Shown here piece after piece: positions 36,892 to 48,400 of a DNA stretch of 64,000 nucleotides. The notes under the pieces were generated by a model. The model was not told the DNA's origin. It was given only the letters and a program-made list of their open reading frames with translations, and did no database searches. The position numbers and the translations under genes were made by a program. The stretch comes from Rebecca billardiae RCC1528 (taxonomy: Eukaryota; Haptophyta). The stretch lies in assembly GCA_965240325.2 (NCBI GenBank), contig OZ251235.1, positions 62,001 to 126,000 of the forward strand, given 5' to 3'. Positions within the stretch are counted from its first letter, which is position 1, and each line of letters opens with the position of its first letter.

Positions 36892-37526
36892 GTCGAGGGA
36901 CCGGATTCTCACTCACAGCAGCATTGGGCATTGGCTGCCCTGAGTCGTCGACGTCATCGACCATATATATATATATATGCCGCTTTAGCTTACGGCTCAG
37001 GCGCCTTAGCCGCCTACTGTTTATATTTGTTTATTTTAATAACGCGTATGCGTATAACTAGCGGCTCATACAGTTACATCACTCGGTAATACGGTATGTA
37101 CGCTACAGTTATTTACTTCTGTAATGGGACGCGGAGTTCAACGCTGACGCCCGGCGCGGAGTAGTCGGACCACGGTGCCAGCTCACTCTGTATACTCAAG
37201 CTCATTCTAGGCAGCTATATAGTGGCTGCTAGTGCTGACAGCAGGCTTCGGGCGCCTGTGAGACAGTGAGACAACTGGCAGTCGAGTCAGTCGGATTCTA
37301 CGCCTGCAGTACGGGCCAGTAACTAACTCAGTCCCGCGGGACTGTTTCCGTGCGGACGCGGTCTAATCACTCTTCACGCCTCGGCAAGCAGCGTGATGAG
37401 CAGGCAGGTGATGAGCTGGCAGCCATGGCGCACAGCACGCGCTTTGAGCTTGGTTTAGATACGCCGGCAGGAGGCCCGCACCTGTGCAGCCTCGGCACAT
37501 GGGGCCTGCCCCAGTGCTCCTCATTC
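36892..37526. other. Intergenic spacer between convergent genes
   Basis: AT-rich, with a short (AT)n run at 36963-36978. No gene is seen. Confidence 0.5.
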
Positions 37527-38094
37527 TCACTTGCCCTTCGCGCGGCGCTGCTGCTTCTCGAGCTTGGCGCGCTTCTTGGCTGCGGCGGCATCGGAGGCAG
37601 CGCCACCGTCGCCGGCGTCGGGCCTGGTGATCCACGGGTAGATGAGGCGCGTCCATGCGTAGTAGAAGATGGCCGCCCATGGCTGCGCACAGGGGGAGGG
37701 AGGGCAATATGCGCTGTCGGCAACTCCGCGCGCCCTGCACCGCCGCGCGCCGCGCAGCGCTTACGATGACGTAGAGCGCCCACGCCCAGTCGGTGAAGTT
37801 GGACAGTATCTGCACGAAGAGTGTGTACCACACAAGGTCCCAGCTGTACTCCACAAGCCCCGCCTGGAACAGCTCGACGTCGCCGAGCGCCACGTGCCCC
37901 GAAAGCACCCAGTAGCAGCCGGCGTACACGGTGCTCGCGACGAGCAGCGTGAGCCAGTTGAACCAGGAGCGCGTCGCGGCGTGGTGGTAGAGTCTGTACG
38001 CCGCAAAGACCGCGGTGGACACCACCATAGCCACGGCGTGTTGCCGCACGATCGCGACGTTGCGCGCCTCGCGCTTCTCGGACGCCTTCCCCAT
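37527..38094 (-). CDS. TMEM208: TMEM208 / SND2-like ER protein
   Basis: Two exons on the minus strand: 38094-37765 and 37682-37527, with an 82-bp phase-0 intron (GTAAGC...GCAG), giving 161 residues; human TMEM208 has 173. The chain has a charged N-terminus (MGKASEKREARNV), three hydrophobic segments, and the late motif ending in WAAIFYYAW...IYPWI. It closes with a basic Lys/Arg tail (KKRAKLEKQQRRAKGK) as in the family. TMEM208/Snd2 acts in SRP-independent targeting of membrane proteins to the ER. The splice joins ALYVI to PWAAIFYY. The intron is the only one here with a canonical GTAAG donor. It lies 133 bp head to head with the UbiA gene. Confidence 0.88.
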
Positions 38095-38227
38095 CCTGGA
38101 TCCGCGTCGGAGCGTGGACAAATGGCGACGCGATGATGAGCGAGTTCCGCCGTTACGAATTCATCCCGAATGTATCGGGAGCAATGGTACATGGTACTTC
38201 ACGGGTCCGGTACGGTCATCAGGCACG

Positions 38228-39115
38228 ATGCCGCCCTCCAAGCCGCTCACGCTGCGCGCGGCGGCGCTCGCCATGCGCCCGTGGTCTTTCACGGCGACGG
38301 TGTCCCCCGTAGCGCTCGGCACGGTGCTCGCACGCCGCATCGACGGTGCCTTCGCCCCGGGCGTCCTCGCCCTCACCCTGCTCGTCACGCTGCCCGTACA
38401 CGGCGCAGGCAACCTGCTCAACACGTATGGCGACTTCCAGAGCGGCTGCGATGGCGCCGAGTCTTCGGACCAGACGCTGGTCAGCGGCCGACTTCTGCCG
38501 GCGCACGTGCTACGGCTCGCGCGTGGCTGCCTCGTGACGAGCGCGCTCGCGCTCGTCCCGCTGCTCTCGCTCACGTCGCTCCCGCTGCTGCCGTCATGCA
38601 CGCTGTACGTGCTCGGCGTGCTTGGCGCGACCAGCTACACGGGCGGGCCGGCGCTGAAGTACAAGGCGCTCGGGGACTTGCTCATCATGCTCACCTTCGG
38701 GCCGGTCCTCATCATGTTCGCGTACGCGATGCAGAGCGGCCGCGTCGCAGCCGCGCCGCTGCTGCTCACGATCGCGCCGACCGTGCACATCGAGGCGATC
38801 CTGCACGGCAACAACCTGCGAGACATGAAGGAGGACGCGCGGAACGGCGTGCTCACGCTGGCGCTGCTCATCGGGCGCGGGCTCTCGGTGCATCTGTACG
38901 CGCTGCTCGTCGTGCTGCCCTATTGCATCGTCGGCGCGCAGGCGTGCATGCTCGCCTCGCCCGCGCGCGCGCTGCCACTGCTCACGGCTGCGCTCGCCAT
39001 GCCACTCGTGCGCGGGACCTACGGCGGGCATCTGCACGAGCTGCCGCGGCGGACAGCGAAAATGCAGTTTGCCTTTGGCGTTCTCTACGCCGTCTCGCTG
39101 GCGGTGTGCCACTGA
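38228..39115 (+). CDS. UbiA-family prenyltransferase, UBIAD1/MenA-like
   Basis: Single exon, 295 residues, the usual family length. About nine hydrophobic segments are visible. The first Asp-rich motif is NLLNTYGDFQSGCDGAESSD (about 61-80). It is followed by YTGGPALKYKALGD, and the second motif is HGNNLRDMKEDARNG near residue 200. Both sets of Asp residues should bind Mg2+-prenyl diphosphate. The SSDQTLV and YTGGP signatures favour the UBIAD1/MenA branch, which attaches a prenyl chain to a naphthoquinone nucleus (phylloquinone or menaquinone synthesis), over the COQ2 branch. The N-terminus is short and lacks an evident plastid presequence, so the membrane is uncertain (ER/Golgi for UBIAD1). 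Confidence 0.9.
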   Translation: MPPSKPLTLRAAALAMRPWSFTATVSPVALGTVLARRIDGAFAPGVLALTLLVTLPVHGAGNLLNTYGDFQSGCDGAESSDQTLVSGRLLPAHVLRLARGCLVTSALALVPLLSLTSLPLLPSCTLYVLGVLGATSYTGGPALKYKALGDLLIMLTFGPVLIMFAYAMQSGRVAAAPLLLTIAPTVHIEAILHGNNLRDMKEDARNGVLTLALLIGRGLSVHLYALLVVLPYCIVGAQACMLASPARALPLLTAALAMPLVRGTYGGHLHELPRRTAKMQFAFGVLYAVSLAVCH

Positions 39116-39609
39116 GGTGTAACCGCCGTGCCATGCGTGCGCGCGCGTGCTCGGCCCCCATCTCGGGACTGCCCCACGCCCCCGTTCCCGCGGTTCCGGG
39201 GGGCTACCGCCCCGCTAGTAACTATTAGTATTACTCAGCATGCAGCGCTGTCTCAGAGGTACCTTGCCCTCGACGTACTCGCGGTACTGCCGCCGCCATC
39301 GACACTGGCGTCGGGGCCCGTGGCGTGAATGGTGATGCCCGACAGCCCGTTCCTGGTTGACAGACTGTAAGCTCTAGTCTCATCACTGCTAGTAGTCTCA
39401 GTAGTGTCAGGGTAACTACGACTGATGAACAATCTCCCGGCGCCCCTCCATCGAACGGTGTATGGGGGTATTTCTTCGCCATCTTGCCTCCGGCGCCGTC
39501 TGTCGTTCCGGAGGTGCCACCTAAAAACATAGTAAACTGTAGTAGATGAAAACGCTTCACAGTCGTCACGACCTTCGAGACCGCCGCCCGCGGCGCACTC
39601 GCGCGTGTC
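39116..39609. other. Intergenic spacer with partial dispersed repeat
   Basis: Contains AACATAGTAAACTGTAGTAG at about 39527-39546, matching the first part of the dispersed repeat at 17578. Otherwise nothing is recognised. Confidence 0.5.
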
Positions 39610-41576
39610 ATGTCGCGGCGGGGTCGACAGGCGGAGGCCGCCGAGCTGCTCTCGCAAGTCGAATCGGGGGAAATCGCGGCGCTCTTCCAGCTGCAGTCGA
39701 TCACGGCCACGCCGAGGCCTCCGCCGGGGCTGGAGCCCACCGCTGTTGTCCCCATCGTGGCCGCATTCCTCCGCGAGCGCGTCCCTGAGGAGAGGGACGC
39801 CGCGCGCGCCGCTTGGATGCTCGGCCTGTCCGCGCTCGCGAACGCGTGCGTGGCGGTGGACCAGGAGGACGCGCCACCCTCTGTGCGCGAGCTGTTTGCG
39901 TCGCACATCGCCCCAGTGCTCGCGCGTCTCGAGGCGGCCCTGCCACTCCTCGGCCCGATCGAGTCGGCCGCGGATCACCGGCCGGACAGCGATCCAGGCT
40001 CGTATCCTCTCACGGCGGTGCTGCGCCTGCTGTCGAACACGACGTGCTCGTGGATTCGCCCTTCGTATGCCGACGTCCCCGAGCTCGTGCGCCTTGCGCC
40101 GCGTCTCGCGGGCGTGTTCGCGCGCGAGAAGCGGCTGGGCGGCGTGCCGTCAGGCGACCAGGGCGTGGTGAGCGCCCTGCTCGTCAGCGTCGTCTTCAAC
40201 CAGTCGAAGGATCCGCAGCTGTGCCGCGCGATGCTTGGGGAGCCTGCCTGCATCGATGGTCTCGCCCAGCTCTGGCCCACGCTGCGCGACCCGAAGCTGC
40301 GCGTCCACCTGCTCGAGGCGGTGCACCAGCTGGGCGAGTGCGCCCTGCACGCAGAGGCGGGGGGCCCGAGCGGCTTCGCCGTGCTCGCGAGCTGCGCGAG
40401 CATGGGGGCGCTCGTGCACGAGGTGCTCGTGCGTGACGACGAGTGCATCCCGAGCGCCGCGCCCGCGAGCACGCACACCTTCGCCCTCGGCCTCGCCACC
40501 AACCTCCTGAACAACGAGCGCGAGGCCGCGCTCAAGGTGCTCGGCCACGCGCGAGTGCTGCTGCCAGTCGCGGAGAAGCTCGCAAGGGCCACCGATGCCG
40601 AGCAGCGCGAGCTGGGCGCGGCTGTGCTGGACGCGCTCCTCCGCGACCTCGCGAGCCTGCGCAAGCTCGTCGCCGACCTTGCCGCAGCCGACCGGCTCCG
40701 ACTCGCCGCGCAGGGCGCGCACCCTGTGCTGCAGGAGCTCGGGCGCACGCTCGCACTCGTGGGCATGCCCGATGCGTCCGCGCCCACACCCGCCGCCGAG
40801 CACGCGAAGAACTTCGCGTGCCACAACGCGGAGTGCAGCAAGCTCGCCCAGCCGGGCGAGCAGTTCAAGCAGTGCAGCGGCTGCCGCAACGTGCGCTACT
40901 GCAGGTGCGCCAGCCGGCCGCGAACCCACCCCCTGCCGACCGCGGCGCTACCTCCCGCCACCGCCGCTCACCGTCGGAACGTGCCCGCCTCGCCCTGCGC
41001 GCGCGCAGCCCCGAGTGCCAGAAGCAAGATTGGCGGAGGCACAAGCGTGCGTGCAAGGAGCACCAGGCGCAGGCAGCGCAGCACGGCGGCTCGGCCCGCT
41101 TCGCCGCGTCCGTGATGAAGGTGCTCGAGGACAAGGCGCAGGACTGGTTCCAGGACAACCTCGTGCCCGTCTTCATGCTCGCGGCCGAGTGGAAGGTGGC
41201 CCCGACCGAGCTCGTGCTGGCGGCCGACTTTACGCAGCTCGACGAGGAGGGCCAGCCGCGCACGCGCGTCGTGCGCGAGGCCGACATCAGCCGACTGCGC
41301 CGCATCGAGTGGTGGGACGACAGGGTGCAGGCGGACACGGACGAGTACCTCGTGAAGCGGCGCGAGAGCGTGCGCGCGGGCCAGCGTGTGGAGCAGGTCG
41401 TGTACGTGGCGCGCTTCGATCGGGGGGTCATCGGCGGCCGCTTCATCATGCCGCTGGAAGGGCTCAAGGAGGTGAAGCAGGCAGCGCGCAAGATGCGCTC
41501 GGACATGCTTGCGGCCATCGGCCCCGCCCGCATCGTCCCGACCATCCTCGAGGAGCTCAACGCCGCCAGTGATTGA
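39610..41576 (+). CDS. MYND zinc-finger protein with armadillo/HEAT-like helices
   Basis: Two exons: 39610-40904 and 41009-41576, with a 104-bp phase-2 intron (GTGCGC...GCAG), giving 620 residues. The first 390 residues are almost all amphipathic helices with repeated Leu/Ala patterns, resembling armadillo or HEAT repeats. The MYND finger starts near residue 403: CHNAECSKLAQPGEQFKQCS, then CRNVRYC, with SPECQKQDWRRHKRAC completed across the splice. MYND fingers bind two Zn2+ and mediate protein contacts. The C-terminal 170 residues contain a mixed alpha/beta region (ELVLAADFTQLDEEG, VVYVARFDRGVIGGRFIMPL) that I do not recognise. A scaffold or co-regulator role is likely but unproven. Confidence 0.8.
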
Positions 41577-42015
41577 CGCATGCCTGCGGCCTGTGGGCCG
41601 ACACGTGCTGCGACGTGCCCACTCTCACAGGCCGCTGGAGGGCCAGGCTGCAGCTTTCGTCGGAGTGCTGACCGCGGGCCCGCCGCGAACGCTCCGATGG
41701 CGACGCCCGCGCGTGGACCGGGCCTCGTGCAGTCGTGGTCCCGGCGCGACGCGCGCGGCCGCTGACGACCGTAGTCGAAGCCTATGAGCGTGCCTGGCAT
41801 GCCGCGGACCGCGCGGCTCACCGATCCGTCGGCCCGGCCACCGAAGGACGCACGTGTGCCAGTTGAGGCGGCACTTCTCAAGACCGCGTGTACTGCGCGC
41901 TCCGCCATCGTGCGGGCCGCCCGCGCCGTGACGCCCGCGGGCGGCGTGCCTGGTGCTCACCAGGTGTGCCAACGGTACTAACGCCTGAAGTCGCGCGCGT
42001 GTCTCGAAGGGCGAC
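41577..42015. other. Intergenic spacer
   Basis: GC-rich sequence between two plus-strand genes. The open frames are shadows without domains. Confidence 0.45.
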
Positions 42016-43258
42016 ATGGCGGAAGAGCGCTTCGACGGGCTGTACATGCAGGTGGCGCAGCAGGCCGGGGGCATCGACCCGCTCTTCGACTCTTTCTTCG
42101 GCTTCCTCCGCAGAAAGACGGACTACTTCGCCGGCGCCGGTGACGCGAGCAAGGCCGAGGCTACGATGACGGACGCCTTCAAGCGGCACTTGCAAATCTG
42201 GCAGAAGGAGGAGAAGGAGAAAGAGGCGCGCGAGGCCAAGCGCAAGGCGGACGAGCTGGCGCGCAAGAAGCGCATCGAAGAAGAGAAGGCCAAGGAGGCC
42301 GCCGCCGCCGCCGCCAAGAATTCGCGCTTCGAGGAGATCACAGAGACCGCGCAGTCGGCAGCTGCGGCGGCATCGGCAGCGCCCGCGGCCGCGGGCGAGG
42401 CTACGGGGGCGCCGGCGAGCGAGGATGGGGATGGCGAGAGCAAGGGCGCAAGTGCGTACTCAGGCGCGCCCCGCCCTTTCCCGCCGCCAGCCGCCCGCCT
42501 CAATCCTGGCTGCGGCGCGCGCTTCACGCGCGGTGGTCCCCTGTGGTGCTCGGCTGCTGACTTGCGCGTCTGCGCGCACGCACGCCCGATTGTGCCCACC
42601 GCGTGCGTGTGCGCCCACAGCGCCCATAAACAACGGCGGCATCACGGACAAGTACAGGTGGACGCAGACCCTCGCAGACGTCAACATCTACGTCCCCGTC
42701 CCCGAGGGCACGCGCGCCAAGCAGCTGAACGTCACCATTGCAAACACGAAGCTGGCCGTGGGCCTGAAGGGGCAGGAGACGGTCATCGACGGCGAGCTGC
42801 ACGCGCGCGTGAAGGCGGACGACTGCTTCTGGACGGTCGAGGACAACAAGGTGGTGAACATCACGCTGCAGAAGCAGAACGACATGGAGTGGTGGAAATG
42901 CGTGCTGGTTGGAGACCCGGAGATCGACGTGCGCGCGCGACCCTGGCAGCGCGGCGGGTCGCGCGCGGGCGGCGGCGGGATGGGGGGGCGGATGCGCCGA
43001 GTGCCGCGTGTTGACACGCCCGCGGCCGCGTGCTCTCGCGCCGCACCGCGCGCGCAGACGCAAAAGGTCGAGCCGGAGAACTCGCAGCTGTCCGACCTCG
43101 ACGGCGAGACGCGGCAGACGGTCGAGAAGATGATGTACGACCAGCGGCAGAAGCAGATGGGGCTGCCCACCTCGGAGGAGCAGCAGAAGCAGGACATGCT
43201 CAAGAAGTTCATGTCGCAGCACCCGGAGATGGACTTCAGCAACGCCAAGATCTGCTGA
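42016..43258 (+). CDS. NUDC: NudC nuclear distribution protein homologue
   Basis: Three exons: 42016-42451, 42621-42928 and 43058-43258, with introns of 169 bp (phase 1) and 129 bp (phase 0), giving 314 residues. The N-terminal NudC domain (ERFDGLYMQVAQQAGGIDPL, FFGFLRRKTDYF) is followed by a Lys/Glu coiled coil. The central CS/p23-like domain spans about 155-250, from YRWTQTLADVNIYVPVP through WTVEDNKVVNITLQK to MEWWKCVLVGDPEID. The C-terminal tail EKMMYDQRQKQMGLPTSEEQ and HPEMDFSNAKIC is strongly conserved. NudC works with Hsp90 and dynein/LIS1 in nuclear movement and protein folding. The junctions restore DPEIDTQKVEPENS. All parts of the family are present. Confidence 0.95.
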
Positions 43259-43965
43259 GCGCGCTGCAGGCGAACCATGCTCATCGGCTGATCGGCGCGC
43301 GTGCCCGCCGCGCCCCGGTGGCGGTTACGATCGAATACTGTCATAGTACTGATACTCGAGCGCAGTCAGACACTCATCATCACAGTAGAGAGCAGTGTCA
43401 GATGATATTGTCTGAGACTCATCAGCATTGAGAGTGAGACTATCGTCTGAGATATATGCCAGATATCGCGTTGGGGGCCGGCGTTGCCGTTGGGCCGTTG
43501 GGGCGGCCCCGCCTGCGCCCTGGCCCCTGCGCTGCTGCCGCAGTTCAGATCGCGGTCCATGTAACGATGTCAAGTCATGTTATGATATTTAGCACTGTTC
43601 AGCAGCCCGTGTCACTCCTGCCCGCTTGCTCCTGGTGTGCCCGAACTCGGCCAAGCCGCAGGCTTCACCGAGCTGCTCCATATATGACGATCGGCGCCTG
43701 CCCGTCAAATGAGAGGAGGCAGAGATGGGGTGCCCCTGGCCGAGGCGCACTCGACGGCAGAGCGGCCCACTGCTGGCCAGCGGCGGTGTCGGCTGCCGGG
43801 GCGCAGCGTGCGGCGTGCGGCCCGCGGTCAGAGCTGTGGCCGATGCCTCCGCGCAGCTGCGACCTGCCGAGCAAACCAGCGAGCACGAGCGGCGCGGCGG
43901 GCAGCCCCGGCCGACGAGCGTCAGCCGATGCGCGCGCGCGCTCGCGCTCGCGCGCGTCCCACGGG
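43259..43965. other. Intergenic spacer between convergent genes
   Basis: The left half is AT-rich with many GAGACTCATC-like short motifs; the right half is GC-rich. No gene is seen. Confidence 0.5.
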
Positions 43966-45137
43966 CTAGCGCGTCGCGGGCAGGTTGCTCTCACTGACCG
44001 GCACGCGTTGGTACTCGACGCCGCTCACGCTCGCGGCGATCGGCGGCGGCTCGGGCTTGACGTTGTACTGCACGGCGGAGGCGGCGACGGTGATGATGGC
44101 GATGAGCAGCTGCGGCGAGGGGGACTGGGCGAAGAGGTAGATCGAGAGCACCATTGTCACGAGCATCGCGCACGCGTGCGCGTACACGCGCGCGATGTTG
44201 TCCGCGTACTTGAGGATCGCCGAGATGGCGAGGCCGTTGAGCGCGTTGTTCAGCACGGTCGCCCACGCCCACCGGTTGAAGCCGACGAGCGGGCCTCGTC
44301 GGAAGACGGCGGAGCCGTCGCTCACAATCACGCCGAGCATGTTGAACAGGATGCCCCACGTGTACAGCTGGATGTTCTGCCAGTGGATCGAGTCCTTCGG
44401 CTTGTCCTTGAGCAGCTTCTCCGAGTAGATGCCGCCGAACGCCGAGAGCAAGCACGAGATGATCGAGAGGGTCACGCCCCACAGCGACGAGCTGCCGCTG
44501 CTGTGCCCCGCGGTGCACTTGGGGATCTGGCTGGTGGCGGTGCCGCACGCGAGCTGCACGATCGCGATGTACTGGTACACCGTCAGGTGGCGCGAGAGGA
44601 AGAGGCGGAAGAGCAGGCCGGTGAAGACCGTCTTGAGCTGGCTGAGCAGCTGGAAGGTCGTCGCGTCCACGTGCGAGAGGATGGCAAACACGAGGTTGTT
44701 GTTGACGAAGTAGATGAACGCGGGCACCGCGTACTCGGCCACCTCGTGCGTCACGTGCGTGGGCGGCGCGCCCGGCGATGAGCACAGCATGGTGACCGAG
44801 ATTGCGATCTTGAGCACCTCTGTGGGCCGCGAGGCAAACGGGCGCGAGACAGCGCACGCGGCAGCGGGGGAGCGGAGGGTCAGCGCGCGCGCAAGCGGCG
44901 ACGTCTATTCGTACTCACGCGGACACGAGCGACACAGCCGTGCGCTTGGGCGCCTCGCGGCCACCGACTGCCTGGCACGCGCTCGGGGCAGGCCGCGCGA
45001 GCTGTACCTGACAGGAGCGTCGAGCTGATCGGGCTGTAGTCGAGCTGACCGCTCGAGTTCTGGCTGAGGGTCACGAGGATGGGTTGCAGCGTCATGAGAA
45101 ACACGCCGGCCAGAATGTACGGCAGTTGGCCTCGCAT
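43966..45137 (-). CDS. SLC35A-type nucleotide-sugar transporter
   Basis: Two exons on the minus strand: 45137-45008 and 44819-43966, with a 188-bp phase-1 intron (GTACAG...ACAG), giving 327 residues and about ten membrane segments. Family signatures include VPAFIYFVNNNLVFAIL, FQLLSQLKTVFTGLLFRLFL, a Gly-rich GGIYSEKLLKD and HWQNIQLYTWGILFN. The late motif is WATVLNNALNGLAISAILKY followed by NIARVYAHACA. These place it with UDP-galactose/CMP-sialic-acid-type (SLC35A) antiporters of the Golgi, which exchange a nucleotide sugar for the nucleoside monophosphate. The exact sugar cannot be read from sequence. It lies head to head with the three-module membrane protein, 321 bp apart. Confidence 0.92.
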
Positions 45138-45458
45138 CGTGCCCCACGGGCACCGCGCCGCGCAGCGCGGCACGTGCTCGCGGGCCGCGGCCGAAGAGCT
45201 GTTGAGGCCGCCGCGACTGGTGCCGATGAAAGGACGCGCGCCGTTGGACGAATAAAAAGCCGTGTCGCGAAAATTGATGGCGCGCTCGCAGAAATCACCG
45301 CCGATCAACAGCCGAATCCAGCATGGAGTCCCAGGTTCACCGTTCAAGTTCCAAGGTGCACGCCTCGTGAGGAGCCGCCGAAGAGAGCAAGGCCTCCGCT
45401 CTCTCACGCGTGCACCAACCGATGCCTGCTTGAGAGGCACCCGCCGCTTGATGGAGTG

Positions 45459-48400
45459 ATGGACCGTCCCAAGCGGAGGTACATCCCGCTCGGGTGGAAG
45501 CGCCGCGGGGCGGGCGCGGCATCGCCCGCGCTGGCCGAGCCGCCCGCGCGCGCCAGCGTGCCCGCGCCCGCCGCCGCCGAGCCCCCGCGCGCGAGCCGGC
45601 ACAGGTCGGTGCTCGATCGGAACGGCTCGTTTCAGCGCGTGGGGCAGATGGGCTTCAGCCTGCTGCGCAGCGACAGCAACGTGCGCGCGGTCCCGCCGTA
45701 CGGCCGGCTGAAGCTCTACACGCTCCGCCACTTCCGCCTGCTCCTCTTCAGCCGCGTCGCCCAGCCGCACCCGGACGACCCGCTGCTCGAGCTGTGCGAG
45801 AAGATGGTCTCCGCCGACGGCTCGCTCGAGTACGCGCGGCTCTCGCACTCGTTCAGGCAGCTGGTGATGCACCGGCGGGCGCTGCTGCATCGCGTGGGCG
45901 TCTTCTACGCGACGACGTCCGTCGCGCTCTCCCTCGGCTTCTCGCTCGAGCTGCCCGACGTGTTCCTGCTGCGGAAGCGCGAGCTGCTGATCACGTACTC
46001 GGTGTGCCTCGCGAGCGTCACGTTTGTGGCCGCGCTGCACTTCGCGTCGTACCTCGCGCAGATGACGCTGCTGGGCACGATGATGCAGGCGGTGAAGGGC
46101 CACACCGCCTTCTACGGGCCGAACCGCACGGGCGTCTCCTTCATGCTCGTCATGCTCGGCGCGTGGACCGCCTCCTTCTCTGGGCTCGTGTGCGCGCTCG
46201 TGCTCGGCGCGCCGCTCGGCGCGGCGGTGCCGTTCGCGCTCGCGCTGCTCGGGGTGATCCTCTCGACGTTCGAGCGGGCGCACGTGCGCGCGATCGGCGT
46301 CGCGCGCAGCGGCATGCCCGCCTCCGCGCGCCGCGCCGAGATCCCCGCCGAGTCTGCGCGCGAGCTCGCGCTCGCCGAGCGGCGGCACCACGCGGGCACG
46401 CTGGAGGACGCCAACCTGGACGCAAACGCGCTCGCGACGTGGGCGTGGCTCGTGGTGTTCGCGGGGTACCAGAACCTGGTGGGCCCGCTGTGGGAGATGC
46501 TGCCGTTCGGCTCGGTGCTGCCCGGCGGCTTCATGGTCGTCGCCTGCCTCCTCGCGCTCCTCGCGCAGGCGCGGCTCGTCGACGCGATCTCGAAGCACTC
46601 TTTGCTGCTCGACCCGCTGGATGCGCCGTACCGGCCGTGGGAGCTGACGGACACGTTCTGCCTGTACGCGCTCTCGGCGTTCTCGATGTGCATCGGCGCG
46701 TACGTGCTGCTCATCTCGCTCGTGCCGATGACCAGCGTGCGCCTCGCCTTCGTCTGCGCGCTCTTCGCCGTGCTGTGCGTGCACGAGAACCTGAGGCTCG
46801 AGCGCGCGCACGCCAGGCTCGGGCGCGCGCACGCGGGCGACGAGGGGGCGGCCGCGGCGGCCGCGGCGGGCGTGGGCGCCAAGGGGGCGAACGGCGCGGC
46901 GGCGGCGGCGGTGGCGGGCACGCCCGCGCCCACGCCGCCCAAGGGCGCGAACGGAGCGGCGGCCGCGCCGCCGACGGGCGCGCCCAAGCCGCCGAGGCCC
47001 TCGAGCGGCGGCGTGTGCGCGGGCAGGGGGATGGCGCCGCCCGCCAAGCCGGGGAGCAAGGGGGCGGCGAGCGGAGGTGCGGCGGCGGGCGAGGGCTCGC
47101 CCCCCGACGGGGCGGGGCCGCCGAGCACCCCCGCGCCGCGCGCCGCGTCGCTCAGCGCGGAGAACACGAGCCGCGAGTTCCGCATGCTCGTGCTGCGCCG
47201 CCGCCTCGCCCTCGAGTTTCTCGGCCGCTTCTACATCGTGATCGCGATCTTCTTCACGCGCGCGTCGAACGGGCGGATCCCCGCGGAGCTGCTGCGCGGG
47301 TACTTCACGACGCTCGCCGTGTCGGGCGGTGTGCCCAGCCTCATCGTCGCGCTGCGCTTCACGCGGATGAACGCGGGCATCGTGCGCAACGGCGCGTACT
47401 GGGCGCACCTGACCGGCGGCGGCGAGGCGGCCGTGTCCGCGGCGGGCCGGCTCAACCGGCTGGGCGTGTCCTACCTGCTCTTCGTGCTCGTGACGGCGAT
47501 GGCGTCCGCGTGCGTCGCGTTCCTCTGCCGGCTGCTGCTGCGCTCGTGGCCCGTCGCCGCGGCGTGCGGGCTGGGCACGATGGGCGCGCTCGCCGCGTAC
47601 TGCGAGCTCGTGCACCGCCGCTTCTACGCGTCCGCCGTGGGGCGGATACGCGCGGAGGCGGCGGCCGCGCCGGAGCCAGCCGAGTCGGCGGAGCGGCTCG
47701 CCGAGCTGCGCACGGCGCACATGTGGGGCTCCCTGGGCGACGCGCACGACGACATCACCGCCATCGTGATCTTCGCGTGCACCGTCATCTTCACCGGCAG
47801 CCAGATCTTCTCGGGGCTCGGCCACGTCGAGGCGTTCCTCAGCGTGCGGTACGGCGCGTCTGAGGCGCTGACGCTCGTGCGGTACGCGCCCGCGCTGTGG
47901 GGCGCGGCGACGCTGCTCGTCTCGCTCGTCTCGCTCGTGATCCACCGCAGGCTGCGCACCTCGGTCGCCCGCTTCGGCCGCGCGCTCGACCCGTCCAACC
48001 TGCGCGGCGACTCTCCGCGCGCGTGGGTGCTGTCCGACCTCTTCCTCTCGAGGCTGCTGCTGGTCGTGATGCTGCTGTGCGCGGTCAACCTCGTGCTGTT
48101 CGGCACGCTGTCGGAGGGCGCGATGCTGGGCGTGGACGGCGCGCTGCTCGTCACGTTTGTGGCGCTCGACCGGCGCGAGGAGCGGCGGCTCGAGCTCGAG
48201 TTCCGCGCGAGCGCCGAGCACGGCGGCGCGCGGCCGCCGCTGTCGATGCACCGCGACTGGGGCAGCCTCGTGGTCGAGTTTTCAAACCTGCTCGGCCGGC
48301 GGCGGCACGTGCTGCGCTTCTTCGCGTCGTTCTCGCTCGCGATGGGCTTCCTGTTCATCAACGTGCTCGAGGGGTGGCTGCCCTCGAGCATGCGCGCGGC

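Noticed and set aside
38095-38121. Longer N-terminus for TMEM208
   Set aside because: The upstream in-frame start would be TTG. The ATG at 38094 gives the normal family length.
44880-48251. Very long minus-strand open frame opposite the giant membrane protein
   Set aside because: It is extremely rich in Arg, Glu, Ala and His with no hydrophobic or domain pattern. It is a shadow of the plus-strand gene in high-GC codons.
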